Assembly: GCA_001464375.1 (NCBI GenBank)
Contig: LNEW01000145.1
Span: 162,330 to 226,329, forward strand
Source: Rhodospirillales bacterium Ga0074136
Lineage (GTDB): Bacteria > Pseudomonadota > Alphaproteobacteria > Acetobacterales > Acetobacteraceae
Direction of reading: 5' to 3'
DNA: 64,000 nt
Made by a program: the position numbers and the translations under genes. This document shows positions 1 to 8,074 of this stretch, piece after piece. Position 1 is the first letter of the stretch, and every line of letters starts with the position of its first letter. The notes under the pieces are model-generated. The model worked only from the letters and a program-made list of their open reading frames with translations, was not told the DNA's origin and did no database searches.

Positions 1-1
1 C

Positions 2-235
2 AACGGCAGGCCCTGCGGGGCGGAGGCGAATGCGGCGAAACTGCTCGGCGGCCGCGCGGGGCACAATGCCTGCCTCCAGGCCGTGCTGACTCATGGCGGC
101 ATGGGCTACGCCAAGGAATACGTGGTCGAGCGCCTGCTGCGGGAAGTTCTGATCTGCCGCATCGCGCCGGTCTCCGAACAGATGGTGCTGTCCTTCATCG
201 CCGAGCGCGTGCTCGGCCAGCCGCGATCCTATTGA
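2..235 (+). CDS. Acyl-CoA dehydrogenase, C-terminal part (5' end outside window)
   Basis: Only the last 77 residues are present, because the gene begins before the window. The reading frame starts at base 2 and ends in TGA at 233-235. The text GGMGYAKEY followed by VERLLRE is the usual C-terminal helix signature of acyl-CoA dehydrogenases, where it contributes to FAD and substrate contacts. Such enzymes oxidise acyl-CoA to the 2,3-enoyl-CoA and pass electrons to ETF. The next gene, a CaiB-type CoA-transferase, starts 3 bases later at 238, so the two are very probably co-transcribed and act on the same CoA ester. The substrate cannot be told from this fragment. Confidence 0.85.
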   Translation, partial: NGRPCGAEANAAKLLGGRAGHNACLQAVLTHGGMGYAKEYVVERLLREVLICRIAPVSEQMVLSFIAERVLGQPRSY

Positions 236-237
236 CG

Positions 238-1428
238 ATGACGCCGCTCGCCGGGGTCCGCGTGCTGGATTTCTCGAAAGTGCTGGCGGGGCCGCTTTGC
301 GCGCAGTGGCTCGGCGACCTCGGCGCCGAGGTCACCAAGATCGAACCGCCCAGGGGCGGCGACGATACGCGCGGCTGGCCACCCTTCCGCGATGGCGTCG
401 GCGCCGTCTTCCTGAGCGCCAACCGCAACAAGAAGTCACTGACGCTGGACCTCAAGACAGGGGCCGGGCGGGACGCAGCGCTGCGGATGGTCGCGCAGGC
501 CGATGTGCTGGTCGAATCCTACGCGACCGGCGTGGCGGAACGCCTCGGCATCGGGGTGGACGCGATGCGGCTGTTGAACCCGCGCCTGGTCTATTGCTCC
601 ATCTCCGGCTTCGGTCGGACGGGGCCGTTGAAGGACGGGCTCGGCTACGATGTCATCCTGCAGGCCTTCAGCGGCATCATGGCGATGACCGGCGAACGCG
701 GCGGCGGGCCGGCGCGCAGCCCCTTCTCGCCGATCGACCAGTCCACCGGCATGAACGCCTTCTCGGGCATCCTCGCAGCCCTGCTCGAACGCAACCGCAC
801 GGGGCAAGGCTGCCGGCTCGAAGTCTCGCTGTTCGAGACGGCGGCCGCCTTGCTCGGGTACAATTTCCAGATCTTCTGGGAGAAGGGGTCCCTGCCGGAG
901 AAATGCGGCTCCGGCCATGAGTCGCTCTGCCCCTACCAGGCCTTCGACGCATCCGACCGCCCTGTCCTGATCGGCATCGCGAACGACAATCTGTGGCGGC
1001 GCTTCACCGCCGGGATCGGCCGGCCGGAACTCGGCGACGATCCGCGCTTTCGCACCAATGCCGACCGCGTGGCGCGTTTCGCCGAGACGGTTGCGCTGGT
1101 GCAGTCCACCGTCGCGACGCGCACCGCCGATTCATGGGTTGAGTTCTGCCTTCGCATCGGCGTCCCCTGCGCAGCGGTCAACAGCATCGCGGACATGCTC
1201 GCGCATCCGCATATGGCGGCGCGCGGCATGGTGATGGACTACGACCACCCCCGCCTTGGCCCGCTGAAGACCATGGCGCAGCCCATCCAGTTCGACGGCA
1301 AGGCGCGACGCGTGGCCGCGCCGCCGCCCATGCTGGGCGAGCACACGGACCAGGTGTTGGCCGGCTACGGCTTCGTGTCCGAGGAGATCGCCGCCCTGCG
1401 TGCAGCCGGCGCGCTCGGCGCGTCATGA
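238..1428 (+). CDS. CaiB/BaiF family CoA-transferase
   Basis: A 396-residue class III CoA-transferase of normal family length. The N-terminus reads LAGVRVLDFSKVLAGP and then LGDLGAEVTKIEPP, the CoA-binding Rossmann part of the family. The catalytic aspartate that forms the acyl-CoA anhydride is expected at Asp167, within SPIDQSTG. These enzymes move CoA between carboxylic acids, typically from succinyl- or another acyl-CoA donor. ATG at 238 is preferred over TTG at 232, since 238 gives the canonical start and does not overlap the upstream stop. It lies between an acyl-CoA dehydrogenase and a Bug solute receptor, which suggests uptake, activation and oxidation of an organic acid; the acid is unknown. 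Confidence 0.9.
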   Translation: MTPLAGVRVLDFSKVLAGPLCAQWLGDLGAEVTKIEPPRGGDDTRGWPPFRDGVGAVFLSANRNKKSLTLDLKTGAGRDAALRMVAQADVLVESYATGVAERLGIGVDAMRLLNPRLVYCSISGFGRTGPLKDGLGYDVILQAFSGIMAMTGERGGGPARSPFSPIDQSTGMNAFSGILAALLERNRTGQGCRLEVSLFETAAALLGYNFQIFWEKGSLPEKCGSGHESLCPYQAFDASDRPVLIGIANDNLWRRFTAGIGRPELGDDPRFRTNADRVARFAETVALVQSTVATRTADSWVEFCLRIGVPCAAVNSIADMLAHPHMAARGMVMDYDHPRLGPLKTMAQPIQFDGKARRVAAPPPMLGEHTDQVLAGYGFVSEEIAALRAAGALGAS

Positions 1429-1441
1429 GGAGGATTCCGTG

Positions 1442-2404
1442 ATGATCGCACGCAGGCTGATCCTTGCCGCCCCCATCCTGCCGTTCGCTGCGCGCGCGCA
1501 GGTCAGCGATGGATTTCCGACACGACCATTGCGCGCCATCGTGCCCTTCCCGCCCGGCAGCGCGACGGACGGCATCGCGCGCTTCGTGGGGGAGCGCATC
1601 TCCCGCGGCCTCGGCCAGCCCGTCGTGGTGGAGAACGTCACCGGCGCCAACGGCGCCATCGCCGCGCGCCAAGCCGCGCGCGCCACGCCGGACGGGCATG
1701 TCTTCATCTTCGCCACCAATTCGACCCATGCGGCGGCGGTCCACCTCCTGCGGGAACCCGGCTACGACCCCGTACGCGACTTCGCTCCGGTGACGCTGAC
1801 CTCGATCGCGCCGCTCGTGCTGATGGTCCGCGCCGATTTTCCGGCCCGCACCGTCGCGGAGTTCGTCACCGAGGCCAAGGCGCGTCCCGGTGCTCTGAAC
1901 TACGGCACGGGCAACATTGGCAGCCTGGCAGCGGCGCAGCTCCTCATCAGCATCACCGGCATCAGCGCCGAGCGGATCTCCTATCGCGGTACGCCCGCGG
2001 CGGTGACGGACCTGCTGGCCGGGCGGGTGCACTTCATGGTCAGCGACCTCGCCTCGGCGGGCGAACATGTGCGGGCGGGCACGCTGCGTGCCCTCGGCGT
2101 CACGCCGGCGCAGCGCATCCCGATGTTGCCGGATGTGCCGACGCTGCGGGAGGCAGGTGTCGATGGCTACGACTTCGCCTCCTGGGTCGCGGTGTTCCTG
2201 CCGGCGCGCAGCCCGGATGTCGCGGTGGCGCGGCTGAACCGCGAAATCCGCGCCGTGCTCGACAGCGAGGAGGGGCGGCGATTCTCCCTGAGCCTCGGCC
2301 TGGTGTCCGCCACCGGCACGCCGGAGGACCTGGTTCGCTTCCAGGCACGCGAGATCGAGCAATGGGGCCGGATCGCGCAGGCCGCCAACCTGCCGCGCGA
2401 ATGA
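1442..2404 (+). CDS. Bug/TctC family tripartite tricarboxylate-type periplasmic receptor
   Basis: About 320 residues with an N-terminal export signal (MIARRLILAAPILPFAARAQ) and then the family hallmark FPTRPLRAIVPFPPGSATD. Other Bug landmarks are VVVENVTGANGAIAA and TPDGH. These proteins bind carboxylates in the periplasm and normally feed a TctAB membrane complex, but no tctA or tctB lies in this window. The start is set by AGGAGG at 1427-1432, just before GTG-ATG at 1439-1444; ATG 1442 was chosen and GTG 1439 is nearly as good. Its stop overlaps the start of the MarR gene (ATGA at 2401). Confidence 0.9.
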   Translation: MIARRLILAAPILPFAARAQVSDGFPTRPLRAIVPFPPGSATDGIARFVGERISRGLGQPVVVENVTGANGAIAARQAARATPDGHVFIFATNSTHAAAVHLLREPGYDPVRDFAPVTLTSIAPLVLMVRADFPARTVAEFVTEAKARPGALNYGTGNIGSLAAAQLLISITGISAERISYRGTPAAVTDLLAGRVHFMVSDLASAGEHVRAGTLRALGVTPAQRIPMLPDVPTLREAGVDGYDFASWVAVFLPARSPDVAVARLNREIRAVLDSEEGRRFSLSLGLVSATGTPEDLVRFQAREIEQWGRIAQAANLPRE

Positions 2405-2895
2405 GCGCGACGACGCAGCGGCGCATCAAGGGCGCATCGCGCGGCAGCAGTGAATTCCGCATCGGCTTCCTGGTGCACGATGTCTCCCGCCTGCGGCAGG
2501 CCGTGTTCGACCAGGCGATGAAGCCGCATGGTGTCACGCATGCCCAGTGGTGGGCGCTGGCGCAGCTGACGCGCCACGACCCGGCAGGCGGGATGACTCA
2601 GGTGGAGCTTGCGCGCCTGCTGGGGCTTGGCAAGGCCGCCACCGGGGCGATGATCGTGCGTCTGGCGGCCGCGGGGCTGGTGTCGCGACGGGCGGATGCG
2701 TCGGATCGCCGCCTGAACCGGGTCTATGTCACGGCGCGCGGGCAGCGTGTGCTCGAACGCATGAACGCTCAACGAGACTTTGCTCAAGGGCCTGGCGCGC
2801 GACGAGCTGGAGGCCGCCGACCGCGTCCTCACCACGCTCAGGAGCCGCCTCGGGGCGACACTGCGCGGGGCCATCGCGTAGTGCCGACCGCCTAG
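2401..2895 (+). pseudogene. MarR family transcriptional regulator with a frameshifted C-terminus
   Basis: The N-terminal 120 residues form a normal MarR winged helix. VTHAQWWALAQL, the recognition-helix region LARLLGLGKAATGAMIVRL, and the wing SRRADASDRRLNRVYVT are all visible. At about 2764-2771 the frame breaks. The annotated frame then runs into arginine/proline-rich nonsense to 2895. The +1 frame instead reads NETLLKGLARDELEAADRV and ends at TAG 2879-2881, which is a good MarR C-terminal helix. A single inserted base or a loss of two bases explains this. The protein may still bind DNA but would lose its dimerisation helix if the lesion is real. It could also be a sequencing error. It is translationally coupled to the Bug gene. 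Confidence 0.75.
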
Positions 2896-3842
2896 GCGAC
2901 AGCCTGTTCGAGCAGCGCGGGTGCGTCGCGCAGCGTCGCCCGGTATTCCTGGGCGAGACGAGCGACCAGTTCCGCCATGGCTGGTATGTCCTGGATCGCC
3001 CCCACACCCTGGCCTGCCGACCAGATGTTCTTCCAGGGACGCTTGTCGTGGTCGCCGACATGTTCCCCGGTGGCCTCCGGGAGCCTGTCAGGGTCGAGAC
3101 CGGCAGCCGTGATGCTGGCGCGCAGGAAATTCGCGTGCACGCCGCTTATGGCCGGCGTGTAGACGATGTCGGCTGCCGTGGCGCGCACCACCATCTCCTT
3201 GTGTGCGTCCACCGCCATGCTCTCCCGCGCGGCAATGAAGCGCGTGCCCATGTACGCCATGTCGGCGCCCAGCATCAGCGCCGCCGCGACGTGCCGCCCG
3301 GTCGATATCGCACCGCCCATCAGCAGCGGGCCGTCGAACATGGCGCGCAGTTCCGGCAGCAGGGCGAAAGGGCTCAGCCGTCCCGCATGACCGCCGGCGC
3401 CGGCGCAGACCGCAATCAACCCGTCCACCCCGCCTTCGACGGCCTTTGCCGCATGGCGCAGGGTGGTGACGTCGTGGAACACAAGCCCGCCATAGGACTG
3501 AACGGCTGCGATCACCTCCGGCACAATGCCGAGCGAGGTGATCACCAGCGGCACCTTGTGGCGCACCGTCGCTGCCAGGTCCTCGCGCAGCCTTGCGTTC
3601 GACCGATGCACGATCAGGTTCACGCCGAAGGGCGCGGCCGCGGGTGCCGCGGCCAGGCGGTCCGCGATCTGCTCCAGCCAGGTGGCATAACCGTCTGTGC
3701 TGCGCTGGTTCAGTGCCGGGAACGTGCCGACCACGCCCGCACGACAGGCCTCCACCACATAGTCCGGGCCGGAGACGAGGAACTGCGGCGCGGCAACCAC
3801 GGGCACCGACAGGCGCCCGCGAAAGATCGCGGGTATCGGCAT
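2892..3842 (-). CDS. Nitronate monooxygenase family FMN enzyme
   Basis: A 316-residue TIM-barrel flavoprotein of the nitronate monooxygenase (2-nitropropane dioxygenase) family. Visible signatures are PVVAAPQFLVSG near the N-terminus, the phosphate-binding AVCAGAGGHAGRLSPFALLP around residues 140-160, and GGAISTGRHVAAALMLGAD followed by MGTRF. The family oxidises alkyl nitronates with O2, but many members act on unknown substrates. The ATG at 3842 is preceded on the minus strand by GGGAGGGAG at suitable spacing, which fixes the start. It lies 89 bases downstream of an enolase-superfamily gene on the same strand, so the two probably form one leftward transcript. Confidence 0.85.
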   Translation of the reverse strand: MPIPAIFRGRLSVPVVAAPQFLVSGPDYVVEACRAGVVGTFPALNQRSTDGYATWLEQIADRLAAAPAAAPFGVNLIVHRSNARLREDLAATVRHKVPLVITSLGIVPEVIAAVQSYGGLVFHDVTTLRHAAKAVEGGVDGLIAVCAGAGGHAGRLSPFALLPELRAMFDGPLLMGGAISTGRHVAAALMLGADMAYMGTRFIAARESMAVDAHKEMVVRATAADIVYTPAISGVHANFLRASITAAGLDPDRLPEATGEHVGDHDKRPWKNIWSAGQGVGAIQDIPAMAELVARLAQEYRATLRDAPALLEQAVA

Positions 3843-3931
3843 GCGGGGTCTCCCTCCCTGGCGCGGAGCAGTCGATGGCGCGAGCAGAGCGTAGCGAAGG
3901 GCGCGACCGCGGTGGAGGTCGTGCCCGGCGG

Positions 3932-5038
3932 TCAGCGCAACACTGCGATCGCGTGGCGCTGTATCAGGTCGAAGTCGATCGCGGCGCCGAGGCCGGGTCC
4001 GTCCGGCGCACGGACCATGCCCTTCGCATCGATCTCGATCTCCTCCAGCAGCCCGTATTTCTGCGCCGCCTCGGGCAGCAGCACCTCGAAGAACTCGGTG
4101 TTCGGGATGCACATCGCCAGGTGCAGGTTCGCGAGGTTGTTCAGCGAATTGCCGGCGTGGTGAATCTCGAAGTTCATGCGGAAGGCCTGTGCGAGGTGCG
4201 CCGCCTTCAGGCAGGTGGTCAGCCCGCCCTTCACCGTGACATCGCCGCGCAAGTAGTCGGTCGCGTGGTTCATCAGCCAGACCGGGTAGCTTTCGAGCCC
4301 CGTCATCGGATACTCGGTCGCCATGATCGGGATGCGCAGCGTCTGGCGCAGCTTGACGTAGTTGTAGACATCCTGGTCGTGCAGCGGGTCTTCGTACCAG
4401 TAGAACCCCATCTCCTCGATGGCGCGGCCGACGCGCAGCGCGGTCGGGAAGTCGTAGCCCCAGGTGGAATCGAGCATGACGCGGTAGTCGTCGCCGACCG
4501 CGCGGCGCACCGCCTCGCAGGCCGCGATGTCGTCGTGCAGGCGCTGTGGCGGGTGGATCTTGTAGGCGGCCCAGCCGGCCTGCTGGATGCGCTGCGCTTC
4601 CTCGGCATAGGCGCTGGCGGATGGCAGCACGGCGGAGCTGGCATAGGCGGGGATCTCGTCGCGCACCTTGCCGATCAGCTTCCACACCGGCACGCCGAGC
4701 GCCTTGCCCGCCAGGTCCCACAGCGCGATGTCGACGGCGCCGATGGCGCGCGTCGTGGTCTGCCGCACGCGGCTCCAGAGGCGCTGGTTCAGCCTCTCGC
4801 GCGCGAAGGGGTCCTCGTTCAGGAGCATCGGCTTCAACGTGCGGATCAGCGAGGCCGCCTCGCTATCCGCACCATTCGTCGCGCTGCCGAGGAAGGCGTG
4901 GCCGGTCACGCCCTCATCCGTCTCGATGGCGAGCAGGCCCATCGTGGTCTCGCCACCGCCGGCGGCGTGCGCGCCGTAGCTGATCCGCGGCAGGTTCTTC
5001 CAGGCGAAGAGAGTCAGCGTGACGTCGGTGATCTTCAT
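3932..5038 (-). CDS. Enolase-superfamily (mandelate racemase/muconate lactonizing type) enzyme with a KxH motif
   Basis: A 368-residue member of the MR/MLE enolase superfamily, which abstracts a proton alpha to a carboxylate using Mg2+. The first catalytic motif is Lys160-Ile-His162, where most relatives have KxK or KxR. Metal ligands are probable in VMLDSTWGY, YEDP and ATEYP, and the His of EIHHAGNS may be the second base. The start MKITDVTLTLFAW matches the usual N-terminus of such proteins, so ATG 5038 was chosen. It is divergent from a GntR/FadR regulator across a 125-base gap carrying two operator-like repeats. Dehydration of a sugar acid is a plausible activity, but the substrate is not predictable. 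Confidence 0.85.
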   Translation of the reverse strand: MKITDVTLTLFAWKNLPRISYGAHAAGGGETTMGLLAIETDEGVTGHAFLGSATNGADSEAASLIRTLKPMLLNEDPFARERLNQRLWSRVRQTTTRAIGAVDIALWDLAGKALGVPVWKLIGKVRDEIPAYASSAVLPSASAYAEEAQRIQQAGWAAYKIHPPQRLHDDIAACEAVRRAVGDDYRVMLDSTWGYDFPTALRVGRAIEEMGFYWYEDPLHDQDVYNYVKLRQTLRIPIMATEYPMTGLESYPVWLMNHATDYLRGDVTVKGGLTTCLKAAHLAQAFRMNFEIHHAGNSLNNLANLHLAMCIPNTEFFEVLLPEAAQKYGLLEEIEIDAKGMVRAPDGPGLGAAIDFDLIQRHAIAVLR

Positions 5039-5120
5039 GGCGTCGCTCGACGGAATGTCATGGTGGCGCTTCCTCCCTGGTGGCGCGCAAGCCTGCCCGG
5101 GTGCTTGCGCGCCTGTCAAA

Positions 5121-5148
5121 TTGGCCCTACCAATCTGGCGGGACCAAT
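5121..5148. promoter_or_regulatory. Two abutting 14-bp operator-like repeats in a divergent promoter gap
   Basis: TTGGCCCTACCAAT at 5121-5134 is followed immediately by CTGGCGGGACCAAT at 5135-5148. Each unit has the form YTGG-N5-CCAAT, so it is a short inverted repeat, and the two units are in tandem with no spacer. They lie 16 bases before the GntR/FadR start and 82 bases before the divergent enolase gene. FCD-type GntR proteins usually bind short palindromes of this kind, so autoregulation by the neighbouring regulator is the simplest reading. This is inference from position and symmetry only. Confidence 0.5.
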
Positions 5149-5163
5149 TCGGAAAGCCAGTTA

Positions 5164-5928
5164 ATGGCGCTTGGCGGCACGGCACGCGCGACGATCTCGG
5201 GACGCTTCGGCCGCGAGGACGAACGCTCGGACCTCGTCGCGCGCATCCTGACCTTCGTCACCGAACGCCGGCTGGCCTCCGGTGAACGCCTGCCCTCGGA
5301 GCGCGAACTCGCGGAACGCTTCGCGGTGGGCCGCAACGCGGTGCGCGAGGCGATCGCCGTGCTCGAGACCGTGCGCATGGTGGAACGGCGGCCGAATTCC
5401 GGGATCTACCTGCGCTCGGTCGATCGCGACGGCAGCCTCGATGCCCTGGTGCTGCGCGCCGATCTGGGCGTGCCGCTCGATGCCGCGGAAGTCGGCGAAT
5501 TGATCGAGCTGCGCCGTATCCTTGAAGTGCAGGGCACGGAACTTGCCGGCCAACGGCGGCAGGCCGACGACCTCGCGCATATCGACGCCATGCTCGCGGC
5601 CGGGCGCACAACCATCGCCGCCAGCGAGAACTTCGCCGAGCGCGATGCCGAATTCCACCTGGCCGTCGCCGAGGCGACCCGCAACCGCGTGCTGCTGCGC
5701 GTGGTCAATTCCTTCTACATGCTCTCGCGCACGCGCCGGCGGCACTACTTCGCCGATGGTCGCCGCGCCCCCGAGGCACAGCGCCAGCACGAAGCGATGG
5801 CGGCATCGATCCGCGCCGGCGACGGGCCGGGTGCCGCGGCGTTGATGCGTGCGCATCTGCAATCCGCCGAAGCCTATTGGCACGAACTGCTGCAACGACG
5901 CCCACCGGGAGGGGAAGCCGCTTCATGA
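5164..5928 (+). CDS. GntR family (FadR/FCD subfamily) transcriptional regulator
   Basis: A 254-residue regulator. The N-terminal winged helix contains LPSERELAERFAVGRNAVRE and the C-terminal all-helical FCD ligand domain contains DAEFHLAVAEATRN, with the metal-binding histidine region typical of FCD. ATG at 5164 gives the normal family length; an in-frame upstream ATG at 5080 would add unrelated sequence and cover the operator-like repeats. Its last base triplet overlaps the next start (ATGA at 5925), so it is the first gene of the rightward acid-sugar operon. Proteins of this kind usually repress an adjacent catabolic operon and are released by a carboxylate ligand. Confidence 0.9.
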   Translation: MALGGTARATISGRFGREDERSDLVARILTFVTERRLASGERLPSERELAERFAVGRNAVREAIAVLETVRMVERRPNSGIYLRSVDRDGSLDALVLRADLGVPLDAAEVGELIELRRILEVQGTELAGQRRQADDLAHIDAMLAAGRTTIAASENFAERDAEFHLAVAEATRNRVLLRVVNSFYMLSRTRRRHYFADGRRAPEAQRQHEAMAASIRAGDGPGAAALMRAHLQSAEAYWHELLQRRPPGGEAAS

Positions 5929-7064
5929 AGGTCACGTCCGTCACCTGCCACCTGCTGCAGTCGAAGGTGGACAAGCCCTTCGTGTCGGCGCGTGGCTGGG
6001 TCTATTCCACGCGCTCGTCATGCATCGTCGAGATTGCGACGGACGAAGGCATCACCGGCTGGGGCGAATGCTACGGGCCGGCGGCGGTGAACAAGGCGTT
6101 GATCGAGACGCAATACGCCCCGCGCATCATCGGTCGTGATCCCTTCGATGTGGAGGTGGTGTGGGAGGATCTTTACAACCGCATCAAGGACTACGGCGCG
6201 CAGGGCTTCGCCATCACGGCGCTGTCGGGCATTGACATCGCGCTGTGGGACATCATGGGCCGCGCCGTGGGCAAGCCGATCCACAAGCTGATCGGCGGCG
6301 CGCATCGCACCGAGGTGATGGCATACGCCACCGGCCTGTACTTCATCGACATGGATCGCCTGGTCGAGGAAGCGGTGGAGGAAGCGCTCGGCTATGCCGA
6401 ACAGGGCTTCCGCGCCATCAAGATGAAGATCGGCCTGGGCGACCCGGCGCTGGACTTCCGTCGCGTCAAGGCGGTGCGCGGCGCGATCGGGCCGGACGTC
6501 AAGCTCGCCGTCGACGCCAACCACTGTTTCACCGTGCCGCAGGCGATCCGCCTCGGACGCATGATGGAACCGCTCGACCTCATGTGGTTCGAGGAACCGA
6601 TCAGCCCCGAGGACCACGACGGCTATGTCGAGGTGACCCGCGCACTCGACATGGCGGTGGCCGGCGGGGAGAACGACTTCACCCGCTGGGGCTTCCGCGA
6701 CATCATCGCGAAGAAGGCGATGGACATCGTGCAGCCCGATGTCTGCGCCGCGGGCGGCATCAGCGAATGCCGCAAGATCGCGACGCTCGCCTCCGCGCAT
6801 GGCGTGGAATGCGTCCCGCACGCCTGGGGCAGCGCGATCGGTTTGGCGGCGACGGTGCAGTTCCTCGCCGCCCTGCCGGATACGCCGCCGGCCTTCCGCC
6901 CGATATCGCCGATGCTGGAATTCGAGCAGACGCCGAACCCGCTGCGCGACGACCTGGCGCAGGAGCCGATCCGTCAGGTGAACGGCATCGTGAAGGTACC
7001 GACCGGCCCGGGCCTCGGCATCGAGGTGGATCGCGACGTGCTCGCCCGCTGGAAGGTCGGCTGA
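5925..7064 (+). CDS. Enolase-superfamily (mandelate racemase subgroup) enzyme
   Basis: A 379-residue MR-subgroup enzyme. The catalytic KxK is Lys166-Met-Lys168, the Mg ligands lie in VDANH, WFEEP and GGEND, and the general-base pair is likely the Asp of MDIVQPD with the His of VPHAWGS. Members of this group racemise or dehydrate hydroxy acids and acid sugars. The start overlaps the regulator stop by 4 bases and its stop overlaps the following dehydrogenase start (TGATG at 7062-7066), so all are one transcript. The presence of a second, different paralogue two genes later suggests two steps or two substrates of one pathway. Confidence 0.9.
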   Translation: MKVTSVTCHLLQSKVDKPFVSARGWVYSTRSSCIVEIATDEGITGWGECYGPAAVNKALIETQYAPRIIGRDPFDVEVVWEDLYNRIKDYGAQGFAITALSGIDIALWDIMGRAVGKPIHKLIGGAHRTEVMAYATGLYFIDMDRLVEEAVEEALGYAEQGFRAIKMKIGLGDPALDFRRVKAVRGAIGPDVKLAVDANHCFTVPQAIRLGRMMEPLDLMWFEEPISPEDHDGYVEVTRALDMAVAGGENDFTRWGFRDIIAKKAMDIVQPDVCAAGGISECRKIATLASAHGVECVPHAWGSAIGLAATVQFLAALPDTPPAFRPISPMLEFEQTPNPLRDDLAQEPIRQVNGIVKVPTGPGLGIEVDRDVLARWKVG

Positions 7065-8074
7065 TGCGCGTCGCCCTGACCGATCCGGTCGAGCCCATCG
7101 CCGAACGGATCCTGACGGAAGCCGGGCACGAGATCACGCGCCTTTCGGGGTCCGGCCCCGATGCGCTGCGCGCGCTGTGCCGCGACGCCGATGCGGTGGT
7201 CGTGCGCCAGAAGCTGCCCGACGACCTGCTCGACCATGCGCCACGGTTGCTTGCGGCTGTGCGCCACGGCGTCGGTGTGGACCTGATCCCGGTGGAATCC
7301 TGCACCGCGCATGGCGTGCTGGTTGCCAACGTGCCGGGCTCCAACGCGGATGCGGTCGCGGAATTCCTGGTGGCGCAGATGCTCGCTGCCGCGCGGCATG
7401 TCGAAGCGATGCATGCCGACCACATCGCCAAGGGTTGGGGCCCGGCGCGCAGCCGTTCGGCCCATGCGACGGAACTGCGCGGCAAGACGCTCGGCATCCT
7501 CGGGGTCGGCGATATCGGTTCGCGGCTCGGCAGCATCGCGGCGCTGGGCTTCGGCATGCGGGTCCTGGGTCATCGGCGCAACGCCGCCGGCCTGCCGGCG
7601 CATGTCGCCTACGCGTCGCTGCCCGACCTGTTCGCCGAGAGCGACTACATCGCCGTGGCTTGCCCCCTGACGCCCGAGACCAAGGGCATCGTCGACGCCG
7701 CCATGCTCGCGCGCATGAAGCCCACCGCCTGGCTGATGAACGTGGCACGCGGGCCCGTGGTGCAGGAGGATCCGCTGGTGGCGGCGCTGCGCGAGGGGCG
7801 CATCGGCGGCGCCGCGCTCGACGTCTATTGGTCGCAGCCGCTTGCGACCGACCATCCGCTGCGCAGCCTGCCCAACGTCATCCTGTCGCCTCACGCCGCT
7901 GGCCTCACGATGGAGAGCGTCGAGACCATGAGCCGCGTCTCGGCGACCGACACGGTGCGCATCCTGGCGGGGCTGCGCCCGCTCAATTTCTTCAACCCCG
8001 AGGCCTGGGAGGCGTCGCGCGCGCGCCGCCGCGCCCTCGGCCACGCCACGCCGGATGAAGGCACCGCCGCATGA
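7064..8074 (+). CDS. D-isomer specific 2-hydroxyacid dehydrogenase
   Basis: A 336-residue NAD(P)-dependent dehydrogenase. The cofactor Rossmann motif is ILGVGDIGSRLGS, followed by the catalytic arginine in NVARGP and the catalytic histidine in SPHAAG. The N-terminal half carries the split substrate domain, including VRHGVGVDLIPV. Such enzymes interconvert a 2-oxoacid and its D-2-hydroxyacid. It starts within the stop of the upstream enolase-superfamily gene and ends within the start of another one at 8071. This tight coupling implies that it handles an intermediate of the same pathway, perhaps a 2-oxo acid made by dehydration. Confidence 0.9.
   Translation: MRVALTDPVEPIAERILTEAGHEITRLSGSGPDALRALCRDADAVVVRQKLPDDLLDHAPRLLAAVRHGVGVDLIPVESCTAHGVLVANVPGSNADAVAEFLVAQMLAAARHVEAMHADHIAKGWGPARSRSAHATELRGKTLGILGVGDIGSRLGSIAALGFGMRVLGHRRNAAGLPAHVAYASLPDLFAESDYIAVACPLTPETKGIVDAAMLARMKPTAWLMNVARGPVVQEDPLVAALREGRIGGAALDVYWSQPLATDHPLRSLPNVILSPHAAGLTMESVETMSRVSATDTVRILAGLRPLNFFNPEAWEASRARRRALGHATPDEGTAA

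Noticed and set aside
2547..4163. A 538-codon plus-strand frame spanning MarR, nitronate monooxygenase and the enolase gene
   Set aside because: It crosses gene boundaries in both directions and has shadow-like composition.
5080..5163. An upstream start that would lengthen the GntR/FadR regulator by 28 residues
   Set aside because: The added residues have no family similarity and would translate through the operator-like repeats.
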